The notes below the pieces were generated by a model, which saw only the letters and a list, made by a program, of their open reading frames with translations, was not told the DNA's origin and did no database searches. From Isoetes taiwanensis (taxonomy: Eukaryota > Streptophyta > Lycopodiopsida > Isoetales > Isoetaceae): a stretch of DNA of 64,000 bases. Positions 20,942 through 31,143 of this stretch are shown here, piece after piece. A program made the translations under genes and the position numbers. How positions within the stretch are numbered: the first letter of the stretch is position 1; each line of letters begins with the position of its first letter. Where the stretch lies: assembly GCA_021234155.1 (NCBI GenBank), contig JAJEKV010000104.1:2653985-2717984 (forward strand), written 5' to 3'.

Positions 20942-21267
20942 GTGAGTTCATGGGCACGGCCTCTGTTTTGCCAATTTTGTCTCCCGGCATGACAGCCCAA
21001 GATCTTTTGCGAGGAGCCAACTTTGCATCCGCAGGAGCAGGCATTTTGGCGGATACTGGAAGCATATTTGTAAGATCTGGGATTTAGCTCTTTGGGTTTG
21101 TTTGTTAGGAGGATTTCGTATGACCTTTTTAAAAATGCTGGCAGTTGAGAAGATTAACTATGCCCGAACAGTTTACTCTGTTCCAACGTTACCAAAACAA
21201 CCTGGCATCTATTGTGGGTCCCCAGTCTGCAGCAAATAATGTTGTTGTTACTGCAAGCGAGCCGTAG
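20942..21267 (+). pseudogene. GDSL esterase/lipase relic, two exons
   Basis: Two exons of a plant GDSL-type secreted esterase/lipase. The first (20,942-21,069) reads LPILSPGMTAQDLLRGANF followed by ASAGAGILADTG; GANFASAGAGIL is a family hallmark around block II. It has a good acceptor (cgcag before it) and donor (gtaaga after it). The second (21,145-21,264) continues in the same phase after a 'ctggcag' acceptor with MPEQFTLFQRYQNNLASIVG, matching the next family segment, and ends at TAG (21,265-21,267) where the GGNDF block should follow. The catalytic Ser (FGDS) exon and the GGND and DxxH parts are absent nearby. Splice sites are intact, so it may be a truncated gene or a captured fragment. 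Family assignment is firm, function is not. Confidence 0.75.
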
Positions 21268-22040
21268 CAGTGTCACAGGCTTCTGTAGGTTAGATGTAAA
21301 GGAAGAGAAAAAATCAGATCTTTTTTTGTACTCCATTCACGGCTTTCTACTCCGTTGAGGTGAAAGCTTCTATTCTATTTCTCAGATTTCTTCTTTTTCT
21401 TTGTTTTTGCTTTAGATGCTCACTGTTCTATTAAAACAGGGGCCGTTCTATTATCAGCGGAGTTAGAGTTTCGAACTTGCAGCTTGCAGCTATTCTGCAT
21501 GTATGTCACAGAAGCTTGACTTCAGAGCTCTGGCTTCATCTTACTTCTTATTTGGCAATATGCTAAAAGTCTGCTGATTGAAAACTAGTTTCAAATCCGT
21601 GGATATACCAGAACAGAGTATTACTTCTTCGTCAAATTCAATTTGTGTGCTTTCTTGGCATTCAATAGCATTGCTGCAACCTTGTGCTGAAAACTTATTC
21701 TATTATGTTGTTAAAGGTAGGATCTAGATACAGTAGCAGTTAAGCTATGATATCATTAATGGCTTTGTACAAAATAAAATAATTCATTTCTTAACTTCAG
21801 CTGTGTAGAGTTTATGGTTTGCTTCTGCTCTAAATTTGTGTGCATCTTTTCTATCCAATCTCATGGTTATAATGGCACATTTATTTGCTTACAATGATTT
21901 ATCAATGAAAAGATAAAATAAAAAAAACTTCGACAGGGAAGCACTTACACTTAATGATCCAGAAGAGAATAAACATCAATATTCAATTCCCACAAGAGAA
22001 TAAACTACAATATTATCATATTAATTTTTTAATCGTGGTA
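21268..22040. other. No recognised gene
   Basis: Ordinary mixed-composition DNA following the GDSL relic. I looked for the missing GGNDF and DxxH blocks in all plus-strand frames and did not see them. Nothing else stands out. Confidence 0.45.
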
Positions 22041-22044
22041 AATA

Positions 22045-22310
22045 TGAACTTTTTATTTGAATGTATGCCACGTGTCAATATATGATTCGTTAGAAGTTAT
22101 ATTAGAAACAACACCTCATTGTTTTTCTATATGTGATAATAATGATTTTTTATTTGAAAAAGTAAGCCACGTGTCGATATTTGATTAGTTAAAATAACAT
22201 TTTATTATTTATAAAATACGCCACGTGTCAATATTTCATTAGCTAAAGATAACTAAAAACAACACCTAGTTTTTTATATATGTTATTATAATGCTTTTTT
22301 ACATGTCCTT
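22045..22310 (+). repeat. Tandem AT-rich repeat, each unit with a G-box
   Basis: Three units share 'gccacgtgtcaatattt' or close variants at 22,067, 22,166 and 22,220, followed by 'gattagtta' and AT-rich filler with 'aacaacacct'. Each therefore contains the ABRE/G-box core CACGTGTC. Spacing is 99 and 54 bases. No gene start is obvious downstream, so regulatory meaning is open. Confidence 0.6.
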
Positions 22311-22319
22311 AATTTAAAA

Positions 22320-23450
22320 AAACAATACTTAATGGCATAAAAAATAATAGCAAGACTTCAATAACACATGTGATACTTTGTTAAATAACATGTAACTATT
22401 TTGAAAAACAATCTTACTTTCATGTTGTAATTTAGTTTTTCACATGTGGTAATATCGAGACCTACGCATATAATTCTGAAGATAAACAACGTATAGTTCC
22501 ACTAAAAACAACAGTGAAGGAAAAAAATACATGTTGACAAAAAATCATAAAACTATGTCAATTTTTTCTACGCATGGATTTTTCTGCCAAAAGACCACCG
22601 TGGCAAATTTTTGCCAAAAAACCACTGTCTCTTTGTGCAAATCTGGATAAACGGGCCACTTGGACTTTTGGGGCCATTTTGGTGTTGTTTTTGGCATAAA
22701 ACAACACTTCCGTACAGCTAAAAAACAACTGTGGACCAAAAATTGGGGTCAATGTGTATTATAACAAGCCCATTCATTAGTCAGTAGGGAACAAATAGCA
22801 AAGATCGTCAAATGACATGAAAATCTGCAAGGCAGTAAATATAACATTAAGAGGCACACCATCAATTCATGTTCAGTCTGCAAGCTATTCTTGAGGATGT
22901 GTCAGGCAAGAGAAAAGAAGCTAAAATGGCTAAAATTATAAAGATGCCTTCTCGCAGAATGAGAGCAGATTATCAATACTGGCTGTATGGCATAGAAGAT
23001 TTTACAGCTAGATCCATCAAGAAAGAAGTCAGAAAATAGATCAGCACTCTTATGCCCTCATATTCCAAAAAGCACAGCCAATAACAAGGGGCAAACTGTC
23101 TCCTAGAGTGAACATAAGATCAACAAGTGGACAGCAGAAAATTATTAGAAATGACAGCCGAAAATTCCATAATAACAAGATCTAGGACCTATTGTATAAG
23201 AGGTAAGCATACTGTCACAAACAGAGCAGAAGTTACATAAATTATCAACAATTAACCAAATAACCTTGACAAGACAGAACAAAACAGGGGCTAGGAATTG
23301 ATGTATAAGAAATATGTAAACTGTTTAGAATGCATGAAACAGTTAACTAGAAAGCCATCGTCAATCTAGAAATAATACATGGCTGCTACAAACTCTCAAA
23401 CATTATGTTAAATGCTATGCGAGAACTCTAGAGTCTAAGAAATTAAAGAT
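22320..23450. other. No gene recognised; includes dispersed-repeat copy
   Basis: AT-rich. From about 22,985 to 23,110 it matches the repeat at 8,090-8,215. Short open frames at 22,545-22,752 overlap in two frames and have no known motif. Confidence 0.45.
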
Positions 23451-23489
23451 TATAATATGAACACATATATCTAAAAATATGGGAAACAT

Positions 23490-23907
23490 GATTCTTCTTG
23501 GCGATTTTAGGCGCTTGTACAGTTGGATCCAGCTCTATTGCAGTCATGGCATCAGCCCATTCAACATTGTTCATAGTTTCTGGAACCATCTTATCAGCAA
23601 TGCATTGCACATTTTGGGCTTCAACATAAATCCGGCAGTCTTCATTCTCAAACTCTTGATCATTGTGGAGTAAAGTTCAATAGCTAATAGTGTCTCGGGA
23701 CTGCACAGACCATCTAGCATCAATCCGGTCATCCATGAGGAGCCGTGTATGTGCCAGTGTATGTGCCAGATAAGGAAACGAAGATAGAAAAATAGAAATA
23801 GAGATGCCGGCTACCATCTTGATCAGCAAAAAAGCTCGAGAATGAACCCTAACCCTAAGACTTTTTGCAACGAACGATTTAGGTATGTTTTGACCAATAA
23901 AAATCAA
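23490..23907 (-). pseudogene. Coding-like relic of unknown family
   Basis: On the minus strand a frame reads MDDRIDARWSVQSRD, meets a stop, then continues with clean codon-like sequence (FENEDCRIYVEAQNVQCIAD) to about 23,490. A second frame over the same stretch is also open for about 40 residues (LLAIELYSTMIKS). I do not recognise either. It could be a broken host exon or part of an unknown element. A 'ccctaaccctaag' telomere-like word lies at about 23,848. Confidence 0.3.
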
Positions 23908-24467
23908 TAAGATAACTTATGAATTCACTTGCTATATTAATTCAAATGTTTTCTCTCGGTCTCCCTTATATTAACAGTGGGGATTTGGCTGTAGACCAAG
24001 GATTAGGCAAGAGTTCCAAAAACCGAGTCTGTATAAAGGCACTAGAACCACTGCAAAATTGAAATTGTATGGAGAAACTGGATGTCACCCAGCCAAAATA
24101 TAGAAGAAATTAACAACAAGGGTCACCTATAGAATTATCCATCATTTCTTAAAAATAAGAAACTGTAGATGAAATAGGGATAAAGATGGTCAAGTATTAG
24201 AGGAAAAGTGCAAGAGAAAATCCAAAGAAAATGTGAGAAAGATGGTGTCTCAGGTCAAAGTGGACACTAACTTGATTTGTCTAGGAAAGCATAGAGATTG
24301 TGAAGACAAGTCAACCAAGTTTAGTTAGGTTGTTGAACTCTACGATTGCAAGGCTCTATAGTTCAGTAGCCATAATTCTGAGCAGATAGCTAACTCTATA
24401 GTTAGCATAGGCTAAGGATATTCCTTTAGAAAAGAATATATAGATAAAAAAAAGGGGGGAAAGAAAG

Positions 24468-24518
24468 AGAGAACAAGTCGAACAGTGATCCGATTGGGCG
24501 AAATAATTAAATTGGATT
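24468..24518. repeat. Left half of the 142-bp target repeat
   Basis: Matches the first 51 bases of 6,194-6,335 and stops exactly where the YR retrotransposon begins (…attggatt, then ctagaac). Confidence 0.85.
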
Positions 24519-24603
24519 CTAGAACTACTAGAAATGGAAAACCATGGAAAAGAACCACCCTCGTAGGCATCTCTTAAACAACTCAAAACAGAATACATGC
24601 TGA
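24519..24603 (-). repeat. YR element terminal repeat B2 (85 bp)
   Basis: Begins 'ctagaactactagaaatgg' on the plus strand and ends '…acatgctga'. It matches the internal copy at 25,425-25,509 at all but about one position (g for a near 24,573). Confidence 0.9.
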
Positions 24604-25246
24604 TAACTGAATCAATGAAACCATTATAATCGGGATTAAAAAACCTCGCCCTTTCGGGTTTTCGAGGAAAAACCCTGATCATAATAGGATCATTAACCAG
24701 ACTAGGTTTCTGACGATGTAACAAGTTACCCTCAGGCCTACTAGCCTTGTTGGGATGAGTACATAGATATAGAACATGCTAACTGACATGAAGAATAGAA
24801 CAAAGTTCGTGCATAAACCGTAACAATCTTCAGACAAGGGACTAGGCTCCACTCTCAACTTGACAGATCAATTACCGCATCCTCCCAGCTTGGTATCTGC
24901 AAAACAAAAGGAAAAAATAAGCTAAAAAAGGCCCCTTGGGCTCATCCAGGCTCTAGGGTCTCCCGATAGGCACAAGGACCCACAAGACTTTAGGTTCTCC
25001 AACTAAGCAGCTTGGTATCTGCAAAACAAAGGAAAAATAAGCTAAAAAAGGCCCCTCGGGCTCATCCAGGCTCTAGGGCCTCCCCATAGGCACAAGGGAC
25101 CACAAGACTCTAGGGTCTCCACCAAGCACAAGGGCTTCCATCCAGGCGCTAAGGCCAACAACTGGCGTAAAAGCCTCCAACTGGCACTAGGGCCAACATC
25201 CAAGGAAAATACCTTTATGACGGAAGAAAGCAAGGGTGGGGGGTGG
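24604..25246 (-). other. Noncoding segment between A2 and B2 of the YR element
   Basis: Includes a ~120-bp tandem duplication (about 24,886-25,005 and 25,010-25,125), each copy containing 'cttggtatctgcaaaacaaa' and 'gggctcatccaggctctagg'. A short palindrome-like stretch 'cctcgccctttcgggttttc' lies near 24,645. No protein motif. Confidence 0.6.
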
Positions 25247-25424
25247 GGCTTGAAACTCCAAGAAGAAGAGATGCACGTTGAGGAGATGATGAAGGAAATA
25301 GACGAGACTAGGGACCTAAATAGGGGAGATATCGCAAAGGACAAAATAACTGTCAAGCAACTACCTAGTAGTTCAAGAACTTCATTTACCTTCAATTCCA
25401 CGAAAATGAAGGTAAATGTCATTT
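25247..25424 (-). repeat. YR element internal repeat A2 (178 bp)
   Basis: Matches the right terminal repeat at 30,874-31,052 with about six differences and one single-base indel. It is joined without spacer to B1 at 25,425, giving the B1A2 junction 'gtcatttctag'. Confidence 0.9.
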
Positions 25425-25509
25425 CTAGAACTACTAGAAATGGAAAACCATGGAAAAGAACCACCCTCATAGGCATCTCTTAAACAACTCAAAACAGAAT
25501 ACATGCTGA
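25425..25509 (-). repeat. YR element internal repeat B1 (85 bp)
   Basis: Internal partner of B2. It overlaps the last codons of the tyrosine recombinase; the stop codon (25,467-25,469) lies inside it and is changed in the B2 copy. Confidence 0.9.
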
Positions 25510-26563
25510 AAAAAGAGGCAGGTAAAGTGAGTACCGCTAGAAGCACCGAACTCTAGTAGAGCTCTTGAGACTTCAGTTGAGGCAAGGCCCAGAGAGCGAG
25601 AAACTAGAAGCTGTTCATGTAATGCTGGAATCACATAGCCATCTTTAGCAGACTCAGAGGACCAACGGCCATGGGCTTTAAATAAACGGTCTGGAACATT
25701 AAAAGTTGCGGCAGTAGTAGCTCCACCTCGCCTACCAGAATGTGTACCAAAAGCATCAGGGTCTTCTCCAATAGATTGTAAGCAATATCGAAACCATGAA
25801 CGGAGAGTGGAATAAGAGATCACTTTCTTACGGAGTGAAGTGCCAGAAGAGGAGCAATGAATACCACGGAACAGAAAACCGCCTGATGGACCATCCAAAG
25901 CTCTAAATTTTCCCATACGGATAAGGCGCTCAAGCAATTGAACTGGACAGTATGGGCCCCCCAAACGAGCAATAGAAACCCAAGAGCCAACAGCACTTTG
26001 ATCAGTTTTAGAGGAACGGATGTAAAGGCTAGCATGAGAGGGGAAGAAAATGATTTCATGCCAATGTAAGGAAAGCAACTCTGAGCTATGCAAGAATGCA
26101 GAGAAAGCTAGGACAAGAGCCGTGCAGCGCATGACATCCAACAATGTAGCTAAAGGTCCCGCAAAGGTATCAATAATCTTCCTGACCATGTGGGGTAACA
26201 AAGGTTGCTTCTTGTTGATACTGGAGGAAGTGTTACGTTTGGCTACATCACGGACTAGGAAACAAGAGGGTGCTCAGTAGGCTTACTCAGACCAGCAACC
26301 TGGTGATGGAAAGCAATGGAAGCTAGGATGTTATTGACTCGTGCAAGAGACGGAGAGGATGGCAAAATCTTAGTGATGTAAAGACAAATAGTCATAGCAG
26401 ATGTGGGCAAAAAGGAGAGGTTCTTAGACAAGCACCAAGCCTTAAACTCGTACCACGGTTTTTGGTAAGACTTTAAAGTGTTTGGTGCCCTCGTACTTAG
26501 AGTATAACCCTTCAGTAGAGACAATAAATGGCATATCTCCATATCCGAATTATCCATTGACAT
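25467..26563 (-). pseudogene. Tyrosine recombinase of the YR retrotransposon, broken
   Basis: Would integrate the circular cDNA by site-specific recombination. An N-terminal core-binding part (26,255-26,563) contains TRAPNTLKSYQKPWYEFKAW, typical of SAM-like domains. A frameshift near 26,265-26,280 separates it from the catalytic part (25,467-26,201, 244 residues). There I see the beta-hairpin lysine in SKTDQ (K65), box II as THSGRRGGAT (H154, R157), HGRW (H177) and the nucleophile in DGYV (Y189). The box I arginine expected in FLRxSELL is a histidine (H38, codon CAT at 26,088-26,090), one G-to-A change from an Arg codon. So the enzyme lacks a catalytic residue as well as being frameshifted. 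Confidence 0.88.
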
Positions 26564-26896
26564 CCAAAACTGAGAATTGAAAAAATCTGAAACAAAAACA
26601 CAAAACTCACCATGTCAGGAAGCATGAAGTCGAAGCGCAATCATCGGACTAGTAGGTTTTCCACAAGGTAAAGATGATCTAGTAGCACCAAGCAAACCAT
26701 GTCCACCAGCTGGAAAATATAAATGATCCACAAAGCAAGCGAGCCAATTTTCGAATTCATCATGAAGGACTGGTCACCAAGGGGCGGACTCCCAATGAAA
26801 AATGACTAAGGTGATATCCCACTTACATGCAAGAGCAAAGGCAACAGTCTTAGCTACGAGACTCGGAGGAGGAAAACAATAACTGTTTGTATTGGC

Positions 26897-28734
26897 TCAT
26901 GATTGAGAGAAAGCATCGGGTGGCGATAAAATACCAGGAAGTGGATGCCAACAATTAAAATTAGAAATACGAGCATTATAAACATTGGCAAAACGGTCCC
27001 AGTCATGGGGTCCCCATCTCATCTCTATCAAGGAAAAAGCTGCATCAGATAACATATAGTCATCAAAATCAATAATTTTTAAAAGATAGTCAGCCCATTG
27101 GTTTAGGTTCCGAGGAATCCAGGCTGGTTTAAGGGTAATTCTATGCTTAGAACACAAAATAAAGATCCGGATACATAAGGAATGTAGGTGACAAACACGG
27201 GATCCACCTTTAGACAGGATAAAATAAGCATTTAAGGAATCACCAAAATCCGTAACTTGGGAGTTCTGCAAGGACAGGGCACGCTTCTCCAGAAAATGTA
27301 GCAAAGCCAAAAGCTCACGGGCAGTTGAGGATGAAGTCTTCTCGGCATCCGAGAAAGAACCAGCAAATTCAGTACCCGGAAAAGAACCATGAAGCCAAAC
27401 TCCCCACCCTGAGTTACTAGCATCATAGCATAAGGAAATGGCAGGGTTGAGGGGTTCCCAAATGTAAGCATTGTTAAGGAGATCAAAGGAAGAGAACCAA
27501 AGGAAAATCTCAGCATGCTCTCGTTGGGATAACTGCAAATGTTGGGACCAAGATGTAATGGAAGCATAAAGATTACCAAGATTGAATGATAAGAGTTTGG
27601 AGAAAGGGCCAAAAACCATACGGAAAGACTCGATCATACCCATAAAAGAGGCTAATGTACGTGCCGGAATGTAATCAGCAGCAAGGAGTTTTGATGCTAG
27701 GCTAAAAAATTTCTGGCGCCTTGCAGGAGCAATAGACAAGAAACCTGAAGATGAATCAACCATAAAGCCTAAGAATTTGGCCACATGAGAACATTCTAGC
27801 TGGCACTTATGCAGTGCTAAAACAAAGCCGGCTGCCTCAAAATCCTGCATCACCAAAGCTTTGACATTCTTAAAATTAGTGACAGGAGTAGCAAATAAGA
27901 AGTCGTCTATGTAGGGAATGCAACGACAACCCTTAGCACGCCATAGACGCATAAGTTATCGCATTAGTTTGGTAAATACATAACATGCAGAAGAAAGACC
28001 AAATGGTAAGGATGTAAACATGTAGAAAGTACCCTCGAACTCAAAGCCAAGGTATGACCAACAAACAGGGTTAATATCGACATGATGGTATCCAGAATGG
28101 AGATCAAAAGTGAACAAGGCATCATTAGGTTTGACAATATCACGAACTTCCCTTATAGTTTCATATTTAAAAGGGATATGAGCTAAGCAGCTATTGACAT
28201 AACGAAGGTCCAAAATAAGACGAAATTTATTTCCGGCTTTGGGCACCACGCCCATGCTTGAGCATATGAAGGGCATTGAGTTTGAAACAATAGCAGCACC
28301 TGAGGCAAGCAAATCCTTGATAGCACCCCTAACAAACTCTGCATGTTGCTGTACAGACCTATGGTTTGGTTGAGACCAGGTTGACTAGGGGGACCATGTA
28401 GCCAAGGAAGAGAATATCCATTACTGACCCAATCAAGCACCATAGCAGATGAACAAAAGGATTTCCAAAATGCCAAGCGGTCTTTCAATCTATTGCGCAA
28501 ATACGTCACCGATGGGTGCAAAATTTGTGTAGGCGAAGTGCTTATATCTGTAACAATGCAGTAACCATACTCAATTAGTAACACATAGCCATGCAACCGC
28601 GCATCCACCTTGATCGCAATCCCCATTGTACCATCATAACAATACCAATACAAGCCTAAACAAAAACTAAAGGTAAGGGAGATCTTTATCCACCAAAAAG
28701 AAACAATGTTATAAAATAAGAGACAAGTTAACAT
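26897..28734 (-). pseudogene. Reverse transcriptase-RNase H of the YR retrotransposon, broken
   Basis: Copies element RNA to DNA and degrades the template. The N-terminal part (28,734 to about 28,390) has AFWKSFCSSAMVLDWVSNGY, typical of the start of DIRS-group RTs. A frameshift near 28,345-28,390 leads to the core (28,312 down): LILDLRYVN, the first aspartate in FTFDLHSGYHHVDI, and SLPFGLSSACYVF. A TAA (27,956-27,958) interrupts just before the catalytic YIDDFLFA. RNase H follows in the same frame with LCYDASNSGWGVWL, the glutamate in STARELLALL, and DSLNAYFIL. The catalytic aspartates all remain, so only two lesions silence this part. Confidence 0.9.
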
Positions 28735-29809
28735 TAGCAGGCAAACGAACCATTAGGGCATCGAACGATCAGGGCCGAATCGTCTTATAGATTAGGTACA
28801 GCAACGATCGAATAAGGTCAGGGTTAAGATAGAACAAAATCAGGCTGATTACACCATGCACGGCAACTAGCGGCTGATCTCAGCATCGGCCAACAAGTTG
28901 CACGATCCGAGCAAGTCCAAAGGAGAAATAAGACAGATAGATCATATTGAAATGTCTGATACATGCTTTAGAACAAGCTATCAACCGGTTTATGAAGATA
29001 AGCCTGAATTCAAAAGGCTTAAACCGTACAAGCTCAAAGTTAAGAAGCTCAAAGTTAAGAACATGTGCAGGTATTTGTAGACAGCCACTGGAAATGAACA
29101 GAAAGGCGTTGTACAGACTAATCTATACTACTATAGCCATATGTAACTATCTCAGCTGGCCAAGGAGCTCCAACACAACCACAACCCGTTACAAGAATCC
29201 CAACAAAATTGAATGAACAATACTAAAACTTACAGCAGATTAATTGCATATCAACACTAGGGAATGAGCAAAACTGCAACATACAACCGGTGACCAATAT
29301 CTAACTGTGCTAAGCATGGAATTAAGGTTGAAGCAACTGTAAAACCCACTTCAAACAGCCATGGAAAGACTATGCTCATCATTTAACGGGCTTCTTAGAT
29401 TCCTTACTGCAAACTTACAGCAAATTGGAGAACATTTAAGATAGAACAGGAAAAAACTAACAGAGCTGAATGATCTCTAGCTAAGATTGAAAGCAAGCAC
29501 AAGAAGAACACTCGTTAAAGGACAGTTGGAACAGCTGGCAGATAGACTAGATCTACAGTTTGCGGATGATTATCGCAGAGAACAGCTAATATGCAAGAGG
29601 TGTAAAAGAAGGAGAAAAAACGCTGACAGCTTTCTAAAAACAGAAGACAAATTGAAGAGCCTAATTGAACAGGTAGTACAATGAGAATGATAAGCAACAA
29701 ACTGCATTCAATAAGATTCACAAAGCCAGAACATCTGAAATAAAAGAAGACTTTATTATAAAGACATGTTCCTCAAAACCAGAGGCGAAAACACAACAGA
29801 TAAAAGCAT
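28735..29809 (-). other. 1.07-kb gap between gag and RT of the YR element
   Basis: No open frame with retroelement motifs. Purine-rich on the plus strand with many 'acagc' and 'aagctcaaagttaag' words, the latter doubled near 29,030-29,060. It could be an intron, an insertion or a spacer; I cannot decide. Confidence 0.5.
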
Positions 29810-30568
29810 TCAAGCAGTTTTATAAAACATGTTATTGGTGTTAGTTGGCGCAGGGAGCCGAAGTTGCTGAGGAGATGGAGCCAGCAAAGCTTTAGATGGG
29901 CATGATGTTGCTAAATGGCCTGGCTGCTGGCAAATATAGCAAAGATTAGAACCTTTAAGCCCAAACTGAAAGCCAAACCTTTTCTTGGAGGTCTTACGCA
30001 ATTCGAAGGCCATTTTCTTAGCGTCCCGCAGCCGTTTATCATTATCACACAGATTAAATTCTCCCATTTCATAGCATTCAGCCACTGTTAGACCTTCCCC
30101 GTCCCTTATCCAAACATAATTTTTCCTACTTGAAATCGAATTGTTACCTTTGTCAATAATAGCCTTGCATGTTGGGTCCAACGTCTTCTGGAGCCGCATG
30201 TGGCTTTCCAACTCTGCAAAAGATTCCTCTATCTCGTTCAGAAAATCCCATTGCTTGATATTTCCGTCGTATTTGAGGGCAGGAGCCCTAGCTTTCTTGC
30301 TTTTGTGCTGGATTTCTTCTTGGAGGGAAGCGACCTTGGTTTCCAAAGCTACTACGTCCTCGGCTTTAGCATTATTTAATGCTGCAAACTTGGATTCCAT
30401 GGCACCACCTAAGCCAGCAATCTTGGATTCCAGGAGGCTCTCCATAGCTTGCAACCATGCCGGAGATTCTTCATCAGCAGCCACCTTCGTCCTGGAATCC
30501 TCTAGAGAACCAGAAGCTTCAGAGATAGGCCTCTTTCCCAGCCTGAGAGGGTTTGATTTAGGTGCCAT
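29810..30568 (-). CDS. Gag-like protein of the YR retrotransposon with CCHC knuckle
   Basis: A 252-residue open frame, the first of the element in coding orientation. The N-terminus is basic with an acidic, helical middle (SLLESKIAGLGGAMESKFAA) that may form a coiled coil. A CCHC zinc knuckle sits at about residues 210-223 (CYICQQPGHLATSC, spacing C-x2-C-x4-H-x4-C), followed by a proline- and glutamine-rich tail. It would bind element RNA. This is the only unbroken protein of the element. Its start lies about 300 bases inside the A1 repeat. Confidence 0.8.
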   Translation of the reverse strand: MAPKSNPLRLGKRPISEASGSLEDSRTKVAADEESPAWLQAMESLLESKIAGLGGAMESKFAALNNAKAEDVVALETKVASLQEEIQHKSKKARAPALKYDGNIKQWDFLNEIEESFAELESHMRLQKTLDPTCKAIIDKGNNSISSRKNYVWIRDGEGLTVAECYEMGEFNLCDNDKRLRDAKKMAFELRKTSKKRFGFQFGLKGSNLCYICQQPGHLATSCPSKALLAPSPQQLRLPAPTNTNNMFYKTA

Positions 30569-30873
30569 TGAGGCTACAGAGAAGAGAACTGAGTCGGGTG
30601 GTAATGGCTAAGCTCACAACAAAACTGGCAGTGCAGGGCCAAAGAACAAGGCTGGCAATAACTCAAAGAAACATAAACTAAGGATTGAATCCAAAGAAAC
30701 GAAATTGAAAGAAAACCGGCCCTAAATTGGGTTGAGCAGACAATCTCTTGAAAACGTTGCAAAGAGACCACCGTTTGCAAAAGAATATAAACTTCGAAAC
30801 GGCCGTGAATGAAGAGAAGGCCGACATAGAAACGATAACAGGATGCAAATAAGAAAAGGAATAGGTAGCAAGC

Positions 30874-31052
30874 GGCTTGAAACTCCAAGAAGAAGAGATG
30901 CACGTTGAGGAGCTGATGAAGGAAATAGACGAGACTAGGGACCTAAATAGGGGAGATATCGCAAAGAACAAAATAACTGTCAAGCAACTACCTAGTAGTT
31001 GAAAGAACTTCATTTACCTTCAATTCCATGAAAATGAAGGTAAATGTCATTT
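30874..31052 (-). repeat. YR element terminal repeat A1 (179 bp)
   Basis: Right end on the plus strand, 5' end in coding orientation. Partner of 25,247-25,424. The last bases overlap the target 'tt', so the true boundary is 31,050-31,052. Confidence 0.9.
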
Positions 31053-31143
31053 GCCTTTGGTGTGATTTCACTCTAAATTGAAATTACAATGGGTACTCGA
31101 AAGGTGAAAAAACAATAGCACGCATGTCCAAATGTCGACGAAG
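31051..31143. repeat. Right half of the 142-bp target repeat
   Basis: Matches the remainder of 6,194-6,335, from 'tgcctttggtgtgatttc' to 'gtcgacgaag', and lies against the A1 end of the YR element. Confidence 0.85.

Larger units (their letters stand above)
24519..31050 (-). mobile_element. PAT/DIRS-type tyrosine-recombinase retrotransposon
   Basis: A 6.5-kb element coding on the minus strand for gag, reverse transcriptase-RNase H and a tyrosine recombinase instead of an integrase. Its repeats are split: in coding orientation A1 (31,052-30,874), ORFs, B1 (25,509-25,425) joined directly to A2 (25,424-25,247), then B2 (24,603-24,519) at the far end. That A1-ORFs-B1A2-B2 order is diagnostic of PAT/Ngaro-type elements. 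No methyltransferase domain is visible, unlike DIRS1 itself. The flanks are the two halves of a repeat that is intact at 6,194-6,335, which fixes the ends to within about two bases. All coding parts carry breaks, so it is dead but young. Such elements are best known from animals, amoebae, fungi and green algae. Confidence 0.92.
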
